DNA of 64,000 nucleotides from NCBI GenBank assembly GCA_002491905.1, contig DKWV01000001.1, positions 178,006 through 242,005 on the forward strand. Reading direction: 5' to 3'. The translations under genes and the position numbers were made by a program. Positions 16,881 to 23,690 of the stretch are shown here, one piece after another (position 1 is the first letter of the stretch; the number at the start of each line of letters is the position of its first letter). The notes beneath the pieces were generated by a model, which saw only the letters and a program-made list of their open reading frames with translations, did no database searches and was not told the origin of the DNA. This DNA comes from Lachnospiraceae bacterium UBA7143. Lineage in GTDB: Bacteria; Bacillota; Clostridia; Lachnospirales; Lachnospiraceae.

Positions 16881-17962
16881 GTCCATCCCCCTGCTTTCAG
16901 ATTATATTTATCGCAGTATTCTTCCAGTTCCTCCCACGTTTCAGGTATGAAAAATCTATTCTTGTCCCTGTATAGTTTCCCTACCCCCTCCACGAAGTTA
17001 ATCATCCCTTTTCCAAAAAAGCTATAATCAATTCCCATTAACTTATATAACAATATGATTCTCGGTTCTTCATCAAACATAATCTTGGGGTTTACGCATG
17101 ACGATGAAAAGATACAAAAAAGAACCTTGTCATTCATATCCTGATTAAAAGTTAAAACTTCCCAGGGAATCGTATATCGCTCATACATATCATAACCCAA
17201 TTCACGGAGGGCACTCTCCTTTTGTCTTGGATGTGATTTTACTATAGCAGAGTCCCTGTCAATATATTGGCTGACATGTTTCCATAGTCCGAGCATATCT
17301 ATAGGCTCTTTCCTCGGTCCTTGTTCCATAATGATAATTTTCTTATCAGCAAACGAATCCAGATTTTCATCATACCCAAAAATACGGTTAACCCTTGCCT
17401 TAAGATCTTCATCCGTTCTATCAAGTTTATTTATGCGGTGTATATCTCCGCTTTGAGGTACACTAATTAAAGATGGTTCAAAAACATAGCGTTCATCTAT
17501 AAATCTGCCATCCATACAAGTCATAAATTGACAATTTATAAACAGTCTTAAATACCACTCTTTTGTATCATAGGGTGTAATATATGGATTTATCCCGTTC
17601 TCTACAAAAATATTCCTGGCTTTTTTGTTGGGAAGGGATGAAAAAATTATGGAATTCAGAAGCCATCCATCAGTGTTATAATAAACAGTATCATAATGTT
17701 TATTCTTCAATTCCGTTCTTGCACCAAACCGATTCATAGCAATTTTGATACACTGTCCCGCTGTTATAGGATATTCGATGTTGATATTGGGAAGCATAGT
17801 CACATTACGGAAAACGCCAATACTTTTTACGGCATTTAATAATTCATTTGCATTATTACTTGTAGGTACATAATACAAATCGCAGTCTTTTATTTCTTTT
17901 TGCTTAATCATCTGCATAGCATTCAGTAGATGTATAGGTACGCTTGCTATATAAGCATCCAT
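16877..17962 (-). CDS. Sialyltransferase-like glycosyltransferase (GT52/GT38-like GT-B)
   Basis: A 361-residue soluble protein. It has the short motifs shared by bacterial CMP-sialic acid transferases: an acidic-x-Gly motif (ENG, 121-123, in FVENGINPY), a His-Pro pair (KSHPR, H244-P245) and a Ser cluster (FSSSC, 286-288). These bind the catalytic base and CMP in characterised members. Overall similarity to named families cannot be judged by eye. Its stop overlaps the fusion-protein start as ATGA, so the two are translated together; the sugar made by that fusion is the obvious donor candidate. The start has GAGGA six to seven bases upstream. Confidence 0.65.
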   Translation of the reverse strand: MDAYIASVPIHLLNAMQMIKQKEIKDCDLYYVPTSNNANELLNAVKSIGVFRNVTMLPNINIEYPITAGQCIKIAMNRFGARTELKNKHYDTVYYNTDGWLLNSIIFSSLPNKKARNIFVENGINPYITPYDTKEWYLRLFINCQFMTCMDGRFIDERYVFEPSLISVPQSGDIHRINKLDRTDEDLKARVNRIFGYDENLDSFADKKIIIMEQGPRKEPIDMLGLWKHVSQYIDRDSAIVKSHPRQKESALRELGYDMYERYTIPWEVLTFNQDMNDKVLFCIFSSSCVNPKIMFDEEPRIILLYKLMGIDYSFFGKGMINFVEGVGKLYRDKNRFFIPETWEELEEYCDKYNLKAGGWT

Positions 17963-17971
17963 ATTTAGTCC

Positions 17972-18640
17972 TCAATTCTCGTAAACATTTATATCAAAAT
18001 ATCTTTCTCTCTCGTCTTCAATAACTTTAACCAGTTTAAATCCTGCATCCATAATCGCTTTCTGTCTTTCCTCCTGATGCGGATTCAGATAATATATCCA
18101 ACATTTTTCATCCTTATGTGCTTCAAGGATTTTTCCTGCAACCACTGACAGAATGGTTTCGTCAAATGGATTACAGAAGTAAAACACATCGTAGTCTCCA
18201 TACCGATCAAACTCCTTAGCATCACATTTAAAAACGTCTATCTGTTCGTGCTTTAATATATACAGATTTTTTTTGCATATATCACATAATTCCGAAGTAT
18301 ACTCCACCCCACCCAGACGCTCAAATGGGTATTTCGACGCACATGCCATAACATATCCTTTTCCACATCCCATATCTATAAAACTGTGCCTGTCCGAAAA
18401 ATCTATGTCATCAAACACACGCTTTAATATCCTCTTTGGAGATTTAGAGTAGTTGTTATTATGTTCATTGCCGTCACATTGATAGACCATCGTAAAATCC
18501 AGTCCTCTTGCTTTTTCGTAGATCAAAGAAAACGCCTCCATAAAATATCTTCTGAAAGCAGCCCTGCTTTGTCTTGATAGGGGATCTTTTAAAATACGCT
18601 GCAGATATGATCCCACCTTCTTAATATCCTTCCATCTCAC
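17972..18640 (-). CDS. SAM-dependent methyltransferase (class I)
   Basis: A 222-residue class I methyltransferase. SFIDMGCGKGYV is motif I, binding S-adenosylmethionine; the acidic end of strand 2 (LGGVEYT) and FYFCNPFDET (motif IV-like) follow. It probably methylates a sugar of the repeat unit or its precursor. The frame is open to 18796 inside the flippase gene, but GGGAG seven bases before the GTG at 18638-18640, which overlaps the flippase stop as GTGA, sets the start. It sits between the flippase and the sialyltransferase-like gene. Confidence 0.8.
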   Translation of the reverse strand: MRWKDIKKVGSYLQRILKDPLSRQSRAAFRRYFMEAFSLIYEKARGLDFTMVYQCDGNEHNNNYSKSPKRILKRVFDDIDFSDRHSFIDMGCGKGYVMACASKYPFERLGGVEYTSELCDICKKNLYILKHEQIDVFKCDAKEFDRYGDYDVFYFCNPFDETILSVVAGKILEAHKDEKCWIYYLNPHQEERQKAIMDAGFKLVKVIEDERERYFDINVYEN

Positions 18641-20061
18641 TTGTTTTCTCCCATAAACTTCACCAACATTTTCCTGCCGACCAACAGATATACCGCCACC
18701 ACAAACACAATAAAAATCGCATATCTGATAACCCACATATTCCTCACAAAATAAAATACTGTTCCATACACCGCAGTACCTATAATGTTCAGCCACATCC
18801 TCCGAATAGAAAAATATCTTTTCCCATCTTTCATTACAGCGGCAAGATGAAGCACGAACAATACCAGATATGACAAGACCGTTGCTGCCACAGCTCCTAC
18901 AGCGGCATACTCTGGTATTAAAATATAATTCAAGGCAAGGTTTAATGCCGCTGCAAAAACCGTATTTACCGCTATCCTGGTCGTCCTTTTCCTATACAGC
19001 AAATATGAGGAAAAGAATGCATATACAAATATCAGATAAGAGGCTGTCACAATCGGCGCTACATAACTTATCCCCTTCCAATAGTTTCCCGGCGCCATGA
19101 TCTTTATCAGTTCCGGCGATACTGTCATCATCCCGCAGGTAAAAACAGTGAATATCAGCAAATAATAGCTCTGATACTGCCTTATTCTTTTTTCATCATT
19201 CTCCTTAAGCCTGCCAAAAAACCACGGCAGCCACGCACCATTGATTGCCTGATATATCGCAACAATAATGGAACTGACATTGTATATGACGGAATATTCC
19301 GCCGTTTCTTCCGTACCGACCATTGAGGTAAGCATCAGTCTGTCACACTGCATCAATATCAGATCCGATAAGGTGTTAAATATGGACGGAACTGATATTT
19401 TAAGGGAATACCTCCAATACTTTGGTATCACTTTCGGCACCGCCCTGCGATAAAAAACGGCAATACAGCCGATCGCAAAAATCAGGAGTCCGAAAGCATT
19501 ACCGGATATTTTTGCCATATACAGATTGCCTGTAAATATCAGCATCAGCACCACTGACATGATAATATGTGTCCAGTTGGGTGCTATCATCATAAACGCC
19601 CGCTGCCTGTATTCATTTTTCATCGCCTGCAGCGCCAGCATATAATTCACTATGTTCAATGCCACCGACTGCACACAGGCTAGAAGCACCTCCCACAATC
19701 CAAAACTCATTCCAGATATCTGCGTAATCCCCGTTATGATCACTGTCATCACAATCCCGCAGATAATATTTAATGTCAGCACGGATGAATTATAATTGTC
19801 GTAATCATCCTTAAAGTCGATATATGCCGTCCTGACCGAAATAAACAGGTTCATGCAGATAAATGTGTTCAGGACAAGTACCCATGTGGAATATGTGCTC
19901 ACCAAGCCATAGTCGCTTTTGCTCATCATCCTCGTGAATATTGCAGAGCTGAAAAGCACCACTCCCTGTCCTATGATATTGGCAATCACATAATATATAC
20001 TCGCTTTCGCATATTCCTGTTTCAGTATCTTTCCTATAAATCCTTGTATTTTTTCAAACAT
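18637..20061 (-). CDS. wzx: Wzx-type oligosaccharide flippase (MATE/MVF-like)
   Basis: A 474-residue integral membrane protein with about 14 evenly spaced helices and short loops. The early QGVVLFSSAIFTRMMSKSDYGLVSTYSTW stretch region has the pattern of polysaccharide-transport (Wzx/RfbX) proteins, which flip undecaprenyl-diphosphate-linked oligosaccharides across the membrane. It overlaps the RraA-like gene by 28 bases at its start and the methyltransferase by four bases at its stop. The ribosome site inside the RraA gene is weak, suggesting coupled translation. Two ABC-type exporters are also present in the window, at 31016 and 61683. Confidence 0.85.
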   Translation of the reverse strand: MFEKIQGFIGKILKQEYAKASIYYVIANIIGQGVVLFSSAIFTRMMSKSDYGLVSTYSTWVLVLNTFICMNLFISVRTAYIDFKDDYDNYNSSVLTLNIICGIVMTVIITGITQISGMSFGLWEVLLACVQSVALNIVNYMLALQAMKNEYRQRAFMMIAPNWTHIIMSVVLMLIFTGNLYMAKISGNAFGLLIFAIGCIAVFYRRAVPKVIPKYWRYSLKISVPSIFNTLSDLILMQCDRLMLTSMVGTEETAEYSVIYNVSSIIVAIYQAINGAWLPWFFGRLKENDEKRIRQYQSYYLLIFTVFTCGMMTVSPELIKIMAPGNYWKGISYVAPIVTASYLIFVYAFFSSYLLYRKRTTRIAVNTVFAAALNLALNYILIPEYAAVGAVAATVLSYLVLFVLHLAAVMKDGKRYFSIRRMWLNIIGTAVYGTVFYFVRNMWVIRYAIFIVFVVAVYLLVGRKMLVKFMGENK

Positions 20062-20678
20062 ACCGTGTCAAACGTATCCCATTTTCTCCTGTCAATACAG
20101 TCAAACCAAATATCTTCCTGTTCCTCTATCGCCTCAAGCTTCCCATAAAATTCTTCCGTAAGCTGATCCTTTGGTATCAGCACCACTCCGGTATCATCAC
20201 AGACAATAACAGAGCCGTCCACATCCCTTTTCCTCGTCTTTATGATGCCGTCATCCATCGGAAGTTCGTTTTTTGTGTTAAAACATCCAACGGGTGAAAA
20301 GCCCGAACACCAGATGGGATATTTTTCTTTTATCAATTTGTGGGCATCCCTCATCCTTCCATTGGTAACTATGGCAGCCCCGCGCTTGTACAAAAGAATA
20401 AATTTAGACACCAGTTCTCCTATGATCGCCCTGTCCTTACAGTCAAAACACTCTATATATACAATGTCTCCTTTTTTTACATCCCTGACCTGCTCATGGA
20501 CATCCCAGTTGCTTTCATTGTACGCATATACCCACTTCACCCTTCCGGCTGCGAACTGCTGCCTGTTTACGGGATATATATTGGGAAGCACTCCCGTCTT
20601 GCCAAGGCAGTCTGCGACCTCCGTAGTGGAAACGTGGTTTGTCTGGATATAATCTATTATCTTTTCAATAACATCCAT
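20034..20678 (-). CDS. RraA/HMG-aldolase family protein
   Basis: A 214-residue protein of the RraA-like fold. TNGRMRDAHKLIKEKYPIW matches the family's GxxRDxxxI...P region, whose Arg/Asp bind pyruvate and metal in HMG/CHA aldolases, and VIVCDDTGVVLIP matches the second conserved loop. Members are either class II pyruvate aldolases (4-hydroxy-4-methyl-2-oxoglutarate aldolase) or regulators of RNase E; a glycan operon in a likely Firmicute favours an aldolase. It is the third unrelated pyruvate-aldolase fold in this island. Its ATG overlaps the ATP-grasp stop by one base (TAATG). Confidence 0.75.
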   Translation of the reverse strand: MDVIEKIIDYIQTNHVSTTEVADCLGKTGVLPNIYPVNRQQFAAGRVKWVYAYNESNWDVHEQVRDVKKGDIVYIECFDCKDRAIIGELVSKFILLYKRGAAIVTNGRMRDAHKLIKEKYPIWCSGFSPVGCFNTKNELPMDDGIIKTRKRDVDGSVIVCDDTGVVLIPKDQLTEEFYGKLEAIEEQEDIWFDCIDRRKWDTFDTVCLKKYKDL

Positions 20679-21862
20679 TATTCTGTCACAACCCTTACCG
20701 TTTTTTTCAAACGCCTTTCCCTGTCCTTTAATTCCTCTGCGGAATCAGCGAACAGAATATAATATCCGCATCTGGAGCGGTCATCCCGTGCCTCGCCTAA
20801 TACATCTCCAACGCCAATCTCAAGACTGATCTCATGCATCCCGGCCATAGCTTCCGCTTCCCTGATTCCTGAAATGTCTGTAATCTTTCCGGGCTTGAAA
20901 TCAAAGAACCCTAATACCGCACAGCCATGACGGTCTCCACGGATTATCTCCTCAGAACCGCCTGTAAGCATATTGAGATAAAGCCTGTTACAGTCAATTC
21001 CAGAAACCAGCTTTGCAATATCAGACGAAATCTTTGTACCCCCACCCCTCGCGGCGGTTTCAATCAGATAGAACTTTCCGTCCTTATATTTGTATTCCGT
21101 ATGTGTGAGACCAAACGGCAGTCCCATCGACCGAATCATCCGTGCATTTTCTTCACGGAGCCTGTCATAATCAAACCTGTCATTATTTTTCGTGAAAAAA
21201 AGCCTTTTTGCCACATTTGGATTGTAACTGTAATGCTCCTTTTCAGAGATTGCCGTCACCACATACTCTGATGACGTCTTTATCCCGTCAACCGTAAACT
21301 CCGTTCCTTCAATAAACTCCTCAATCAAGATTGCCTTCTCGGCATTGGAGTAATAAACGCAATCTTCAAAGTATTTTTCTATCTCCTCCCTGTTATGCAC
21401 AATGTGTATGCCTCTGCTCGACTGGCTGTCTATCGGTTTGATGATGCTTTCAGACTTACCTTCCAAAAATTCCGCAGCCTCATCTATCGTATGACAAAGC
21501 CTGTACCGTGGCATCGGTATCCCTGCTTTTGACGCATACTCCCGCATCAGGTATTTATTTGTAAAGCGTTTTGCCACATCAACGCCTATTCCTTTCAGTC
21601 CAAGCTGCTCCGCTATATAAGCCACCGTAGGGACGGCTATGTCCGTCTGCTCCGTCAGAACGGCATCCGGCTTAAATTCACGTGCAATCTCAAGGTTTTT
21701 CTCCTTATCAAGAACATTTGCCACTTTTCCCTCATCTGCAAATTGAAACGCAGGGGAATCCTCATATAAATTACTGCACAGGACATAATGTCCCATTTCT
21801 TTCGCTGTCTTTACAATTGGGCACTGCCATGAGCCGCCCGCAATTACCATTATCCTTGCCAT
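20678..21862 (-). CDS. ATP-grasp ligase (carbamoyl-phosphate-synthase-like)
   Basis: A 394-residue ATP-grasp enzyme. An N-terminal pre-ATP domain (ARIMVIAGGSWQCPIV) is followed by KPIDSQSSRGIHIV (phosphate clamp), IEEFIEGTEFTVDG (adenine and metal side) and LIETAARGGGTKISSDI (metal-binding Glu/Asn region). These enzymes join a carboxylate to an amine or thiol through an acyl phosphate. In glycan loci they can attach amino-acid-like groups to sugars, but the substrate is unknown here. The frame extends 30 codons upstream, yet the ATG at 21860-21862 has AGAGGA close ahead and matches the family's start. It is coupled to the RraA-like gene downstream. Confidence 0.82.
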   Translation of the reverse strand: MARIMVIAGGSWQCPIVKTAKEMGHYVLCSNLYEDSPAFQFADEGKVANVLDKEKNLEIAREFKPDAVLTEQTDIAVPTVAYIAEQLGLKGIGVDVAKRFTNKYLMREYASKAGIPMPRYRLCHTIDEAAEFLEGKSESIIKPIDSQSSRGIHIVHNREEIEKYFEDCVYYSNAEKAILIEEFIEGTEFTVDGIKTSSEYVVTAISEKEHYSYNPNVAKRLFFTKNNDRFDYDRLREENARMIRSMGLPFGLTHTEYKYKDGKFYLIETAARGGGTKISSDIAKLVSGIDCNRLYLNMLTGGSEEIIRGDRHGCAVLGFFDFKPGKITDISGIREAEAMAGMHEISLEIGVGDVLGEARDDRSRCGYYILFADSAEELKDRERRLKKTVRVVTE

Positions 21863-21896
21863 AGGTTCCTCTCTATACCTGATTGGTTTTCGCTTA

Positions 21897-22847
21897 TCAA
21901 ATTGCTTGTCCTGTCTTTTCGCCTTCAAAATTGTACTTCGCGCGCACCACATACTGTGGCTCTTTATTTATGCTCATATATGTCCGGCCGATATATTCTC
22001 CAATCATTCCTAAAAAAAACAATTCCACGCCCAGAGAAAAGAATATCGCCACCATCATTGACGACCAGCCCGGATCTACGGATGGATGCACCAGCTTCCT
22101 GATAAAAATCCCCACTGCAAATATTACAGAACAGGCAGATATGAACATTCCTGTCTGCATGGCAAGTCTCAATGGCTTTACGGTAAAACCAATGATATTA
22201 CTCCACAATCGCAGCAATGCCCTGAACGTATATCCCGATGTGCCAACTTCCCTTTCAAAGTGCTCCACTTCTACCTGCGTGATATTAGAAGTAGACCTGA
22301 GTATCAATCCAAGCAGATATGAATGTGAACCCTCATACGCAATCATGCTGTCCCGGACATATTTTCTTATTATCCAAAAACTGGATGTTCTGAGTTCCTT
22401 CGGTCTGCCAAGAAACATGACCGTACACATCTTGTTTACCCAGGAGCCAAACCTGCGAAACAAACTCTCTTTCTTCTCCGGGTATGCACCATACACAACA
22501 TCATATCCTTCATCAAAGGCCGTAAACATTTTGTGAAGTTCCGACGGCCTGGTCTGCATATCATCATCCATGCTGATAAAGACATCACCTGAAGCGGCAC
22601 GCAATCCAGCCAGCATTGCATTGTGCTGACCGGAATTTTTGGCAAGATCCACGACCTTTACATACTTCCATTTTTGGGTTATCTCTATCAGCTTTTTTAT
22701 TGTTGCTCCGCCATCGGGAGAACAGTCATTCACGAGGACGAATTCGTAATCCGTGCGTCCCATATGATTCATCTCTTTAGCGGTCTCACTGACAACTGTT
22801 TCTATTGTCTCTGCTGATTTATAGCAGGGTATTACTATTGAATACAT
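21897..22847 (-). CDS. GtrB/ArnC-type GT2 polyprenyl-phosphate glycosyltransferase
   Basis: A 316-residue paralogue of 10282-11241 with the same layout: a GT-A domain opening with YSIVIPCYKSAETIETV, VNDCSPDG and SMDDDMQ, then two membrane helices (about 233-258 and 268-292). It should transfer a sugar from a nucleotide to undecaprenyl phosphate at the inner face of the membrane. The presumed partner is a GT-C protein; the nearest is the divergent GtrII-like gene at 23691-25211. It is the first gene of the leftward island operon. GAGG lies eight bases from the ATG. I see no good promoter in the 125 bases ahead, so reading may start at the promoter at 23596-23624. Confidence 0.87.
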   Translation of the reverse strand: MYSIVIPCYKSAETIETVVSETAKEMNHMGRTDYEFVLVNDCSPDGGATIKKLIEITQKWKYVKVVDLAKNSGQHNAMLAGLRAASGDVFISMDDDMQTRPSELHKMFTAFDEGYDVVYGAYPEKKESLFRRFGSWVNKMCTVMFLGRPKELRTSSFWIIRKYVRDSMIAYEGSHSYLLGLILRSTSNITQVEVEHFEREVGTSGYTFRALLRLWSNIIGFTVKPLRLAMQTGMFISACSVIFAVGIFIRKLVHPSVDPGWSSMMVAIFFSLGVELFFLGMIGEYIGRTYMSINKEPQYVVRAKYNFEGEKTGQAI

Positions 22848-22972
22848 CTATGTTTCCTCGCTTTGCCAGTTCCCAATTATGCAAACAGTAAATAAATGTA
22901 GGTTACGGTGTTTTGAAAGAACTTTTTAAAATATCAAAATCCTAGTTTGCGTCTGGACAATAAGTACAGGTT

Positions 22973-23148
22973 CTAGTCTTCCAGTCTGCTTAAACAGTAT
23001 ATTTCTATCTGCTCAATCAGTTCCTTGGCAGTCAGAATCTGTTCTTCCGTTTTCTCTTTTGTAGCAATATAAAAATCATCATAATCACTGGCATGACGGA
23101 TTTCTTCCGCACGTGCAATCCGTTTTCCAAATGTTTTAGGGAAAATTT
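22973..23148 (-). pseudogene. HEPN toxin relict (C-terminal fragment)
   Basis: Immediately after the MNT stop codon, the frame reads FPKTFGKRIARAEEIRHASD, continuing into a C-terminal helix like that of HEPN-domain proteins encoded with MNT antitoxins. An intact partner would be about 120-135 residues; here only about 57 remain, and the N-terminal half is gone. A short open frame reaches an ATG at 23218, but those codons are the MNT coding sequence read in another frame. I read this as an internal deletion that removed the start and the N-terminal helices. Confidence 0.7.
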
Positions 23149-23490
23149 TCAGGCTGTTCCATACAGCTTTACCCCTTCCTTCTGCACATTTGTATAAAAA
23201 GGATAAATTCCCAGCCACTTCTTAAAATGCGTATCACTCTTTGCTATAGGTTTAATATCCGTGTCATGCTCCTCGTTGAAATCATAGGTAGACCATGACA
23301 ACTTCCTGCTATACTTTTCAATTTCCATATCTGCCAAATCTACCAGTATCATAATATCAATATCTGAATCGGGTCTGAAATCACCTCTTGCATAAGAACC
23401 ATATAAAATTACGGACTTTAATCGTTCTCCATATATTTTCTTTACTTCTTCTACATACTGCTGAAGCAAAGTATTTGTCGTTATTGGCAT
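23149..23490 (-). CDS. MNT-type minimal nucleotidyltransferase (antitoxin of a HEPN/MNT pair)
   Basis: A 113-residue protein with the minimal nucleotidyltransferase signature SVILYGSYARGDFRPDSDID (GSx10DxD). In HEPN/MNT pairs this protein neutralises the HEPN RNase, in studied cases by adding AMP to it. Length is normal. The start has GGGAGG six bases ahead, and a promoter lies at 23596-23624. The partner toxin directly downstream is truncated, so this antitoxin appears to be an orphan. Confidence 0.85.
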   Translation of the reverse strand: MPITTNTLLQQYVEEVKKIYGERLKSVILYGSYARGDFRPDSDIDIMILVDLADMEIEKYSRKLSWSTYDFNEEHDTDIKPIAKSDTHFKKWLGIYPFYTNVQKEGVKLYGTA

Positions 23491-23595
23491 GATTTCCCTC
23501 CCTTCGCATCTACGAAATGAGTTTTCGATCGAATAAGCAATCGCCGCTTCATGAAATTGTCAGTCCTTACACCATCAAATTTCTTTTTCTTTATT

Positions 23596-23624
23596 ATTAT
23601 ATGCTATCAATACCGTTTTTACAA
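23596..23624 (-). promoter_or_regulatory. Sigma-A promoter for the MNT gene and possibly the whole leftward island
   Basis: On the minus strand TTGTAA (23619-23624), a 17-base spacer and a perfect TATAAT (23596-23601). The start site would be near 23589, giving a leader of about 100 bases. No obvious terminator follows the HEPN relict, so transcription may run into 22847-7184. Confidence 0.7.
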
Positions 23625-23627
23625 GCC

Positions 23628-23656
23628 TTGACACCCCCACAGATATCTTATAGAAT
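23628..23656 (+). promoter_or_regulatory. Sigma-A promoter for the GtrII-like gene
   Basis: A perfect TTGACA (23628-23633), a 17-base spacer and TAGAAT (23651-23656). Its -35 box is only three bases from the -35 box of the divergent promoter, so the two polymerases should compete. The start near 23663 leaves a leader of about 28 bases. Confidence 0.8.
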
Positions 23657-23690
23657 ATACCGTAATAATTATCGTTTTAAGGAGCATCTG

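Noticed and set aside
20034..20678. RNase E regulator role for the RraA-like protein
   Set aside because: Place inside a sugar operon of a likely Gram-positive host, and coupling to ATP-grasp and flippase genes, favour an aldolase-type role.
22848..22972. Promoter for the GtrB-type gene in the 125-base gap after the HEPN relict
   Set aside because: A CATAAT box is present, but no acceptable -35 box lies at the right distance; read-through from 23596-23624 is likelier.
23149..23218. N-terminus of the small HEPN frame (ATG at 23218)
   Set aside because: It is the MNT coding sequence in another frame; only the part after the MNT stop matches HEPN proteins.
23517..23690. Longer N-terminus for the GtrII-like protein
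   Set aside because: The promoter at 23628-23656 lies inside it, and AAGGAG just before 23691 is a far better start site.
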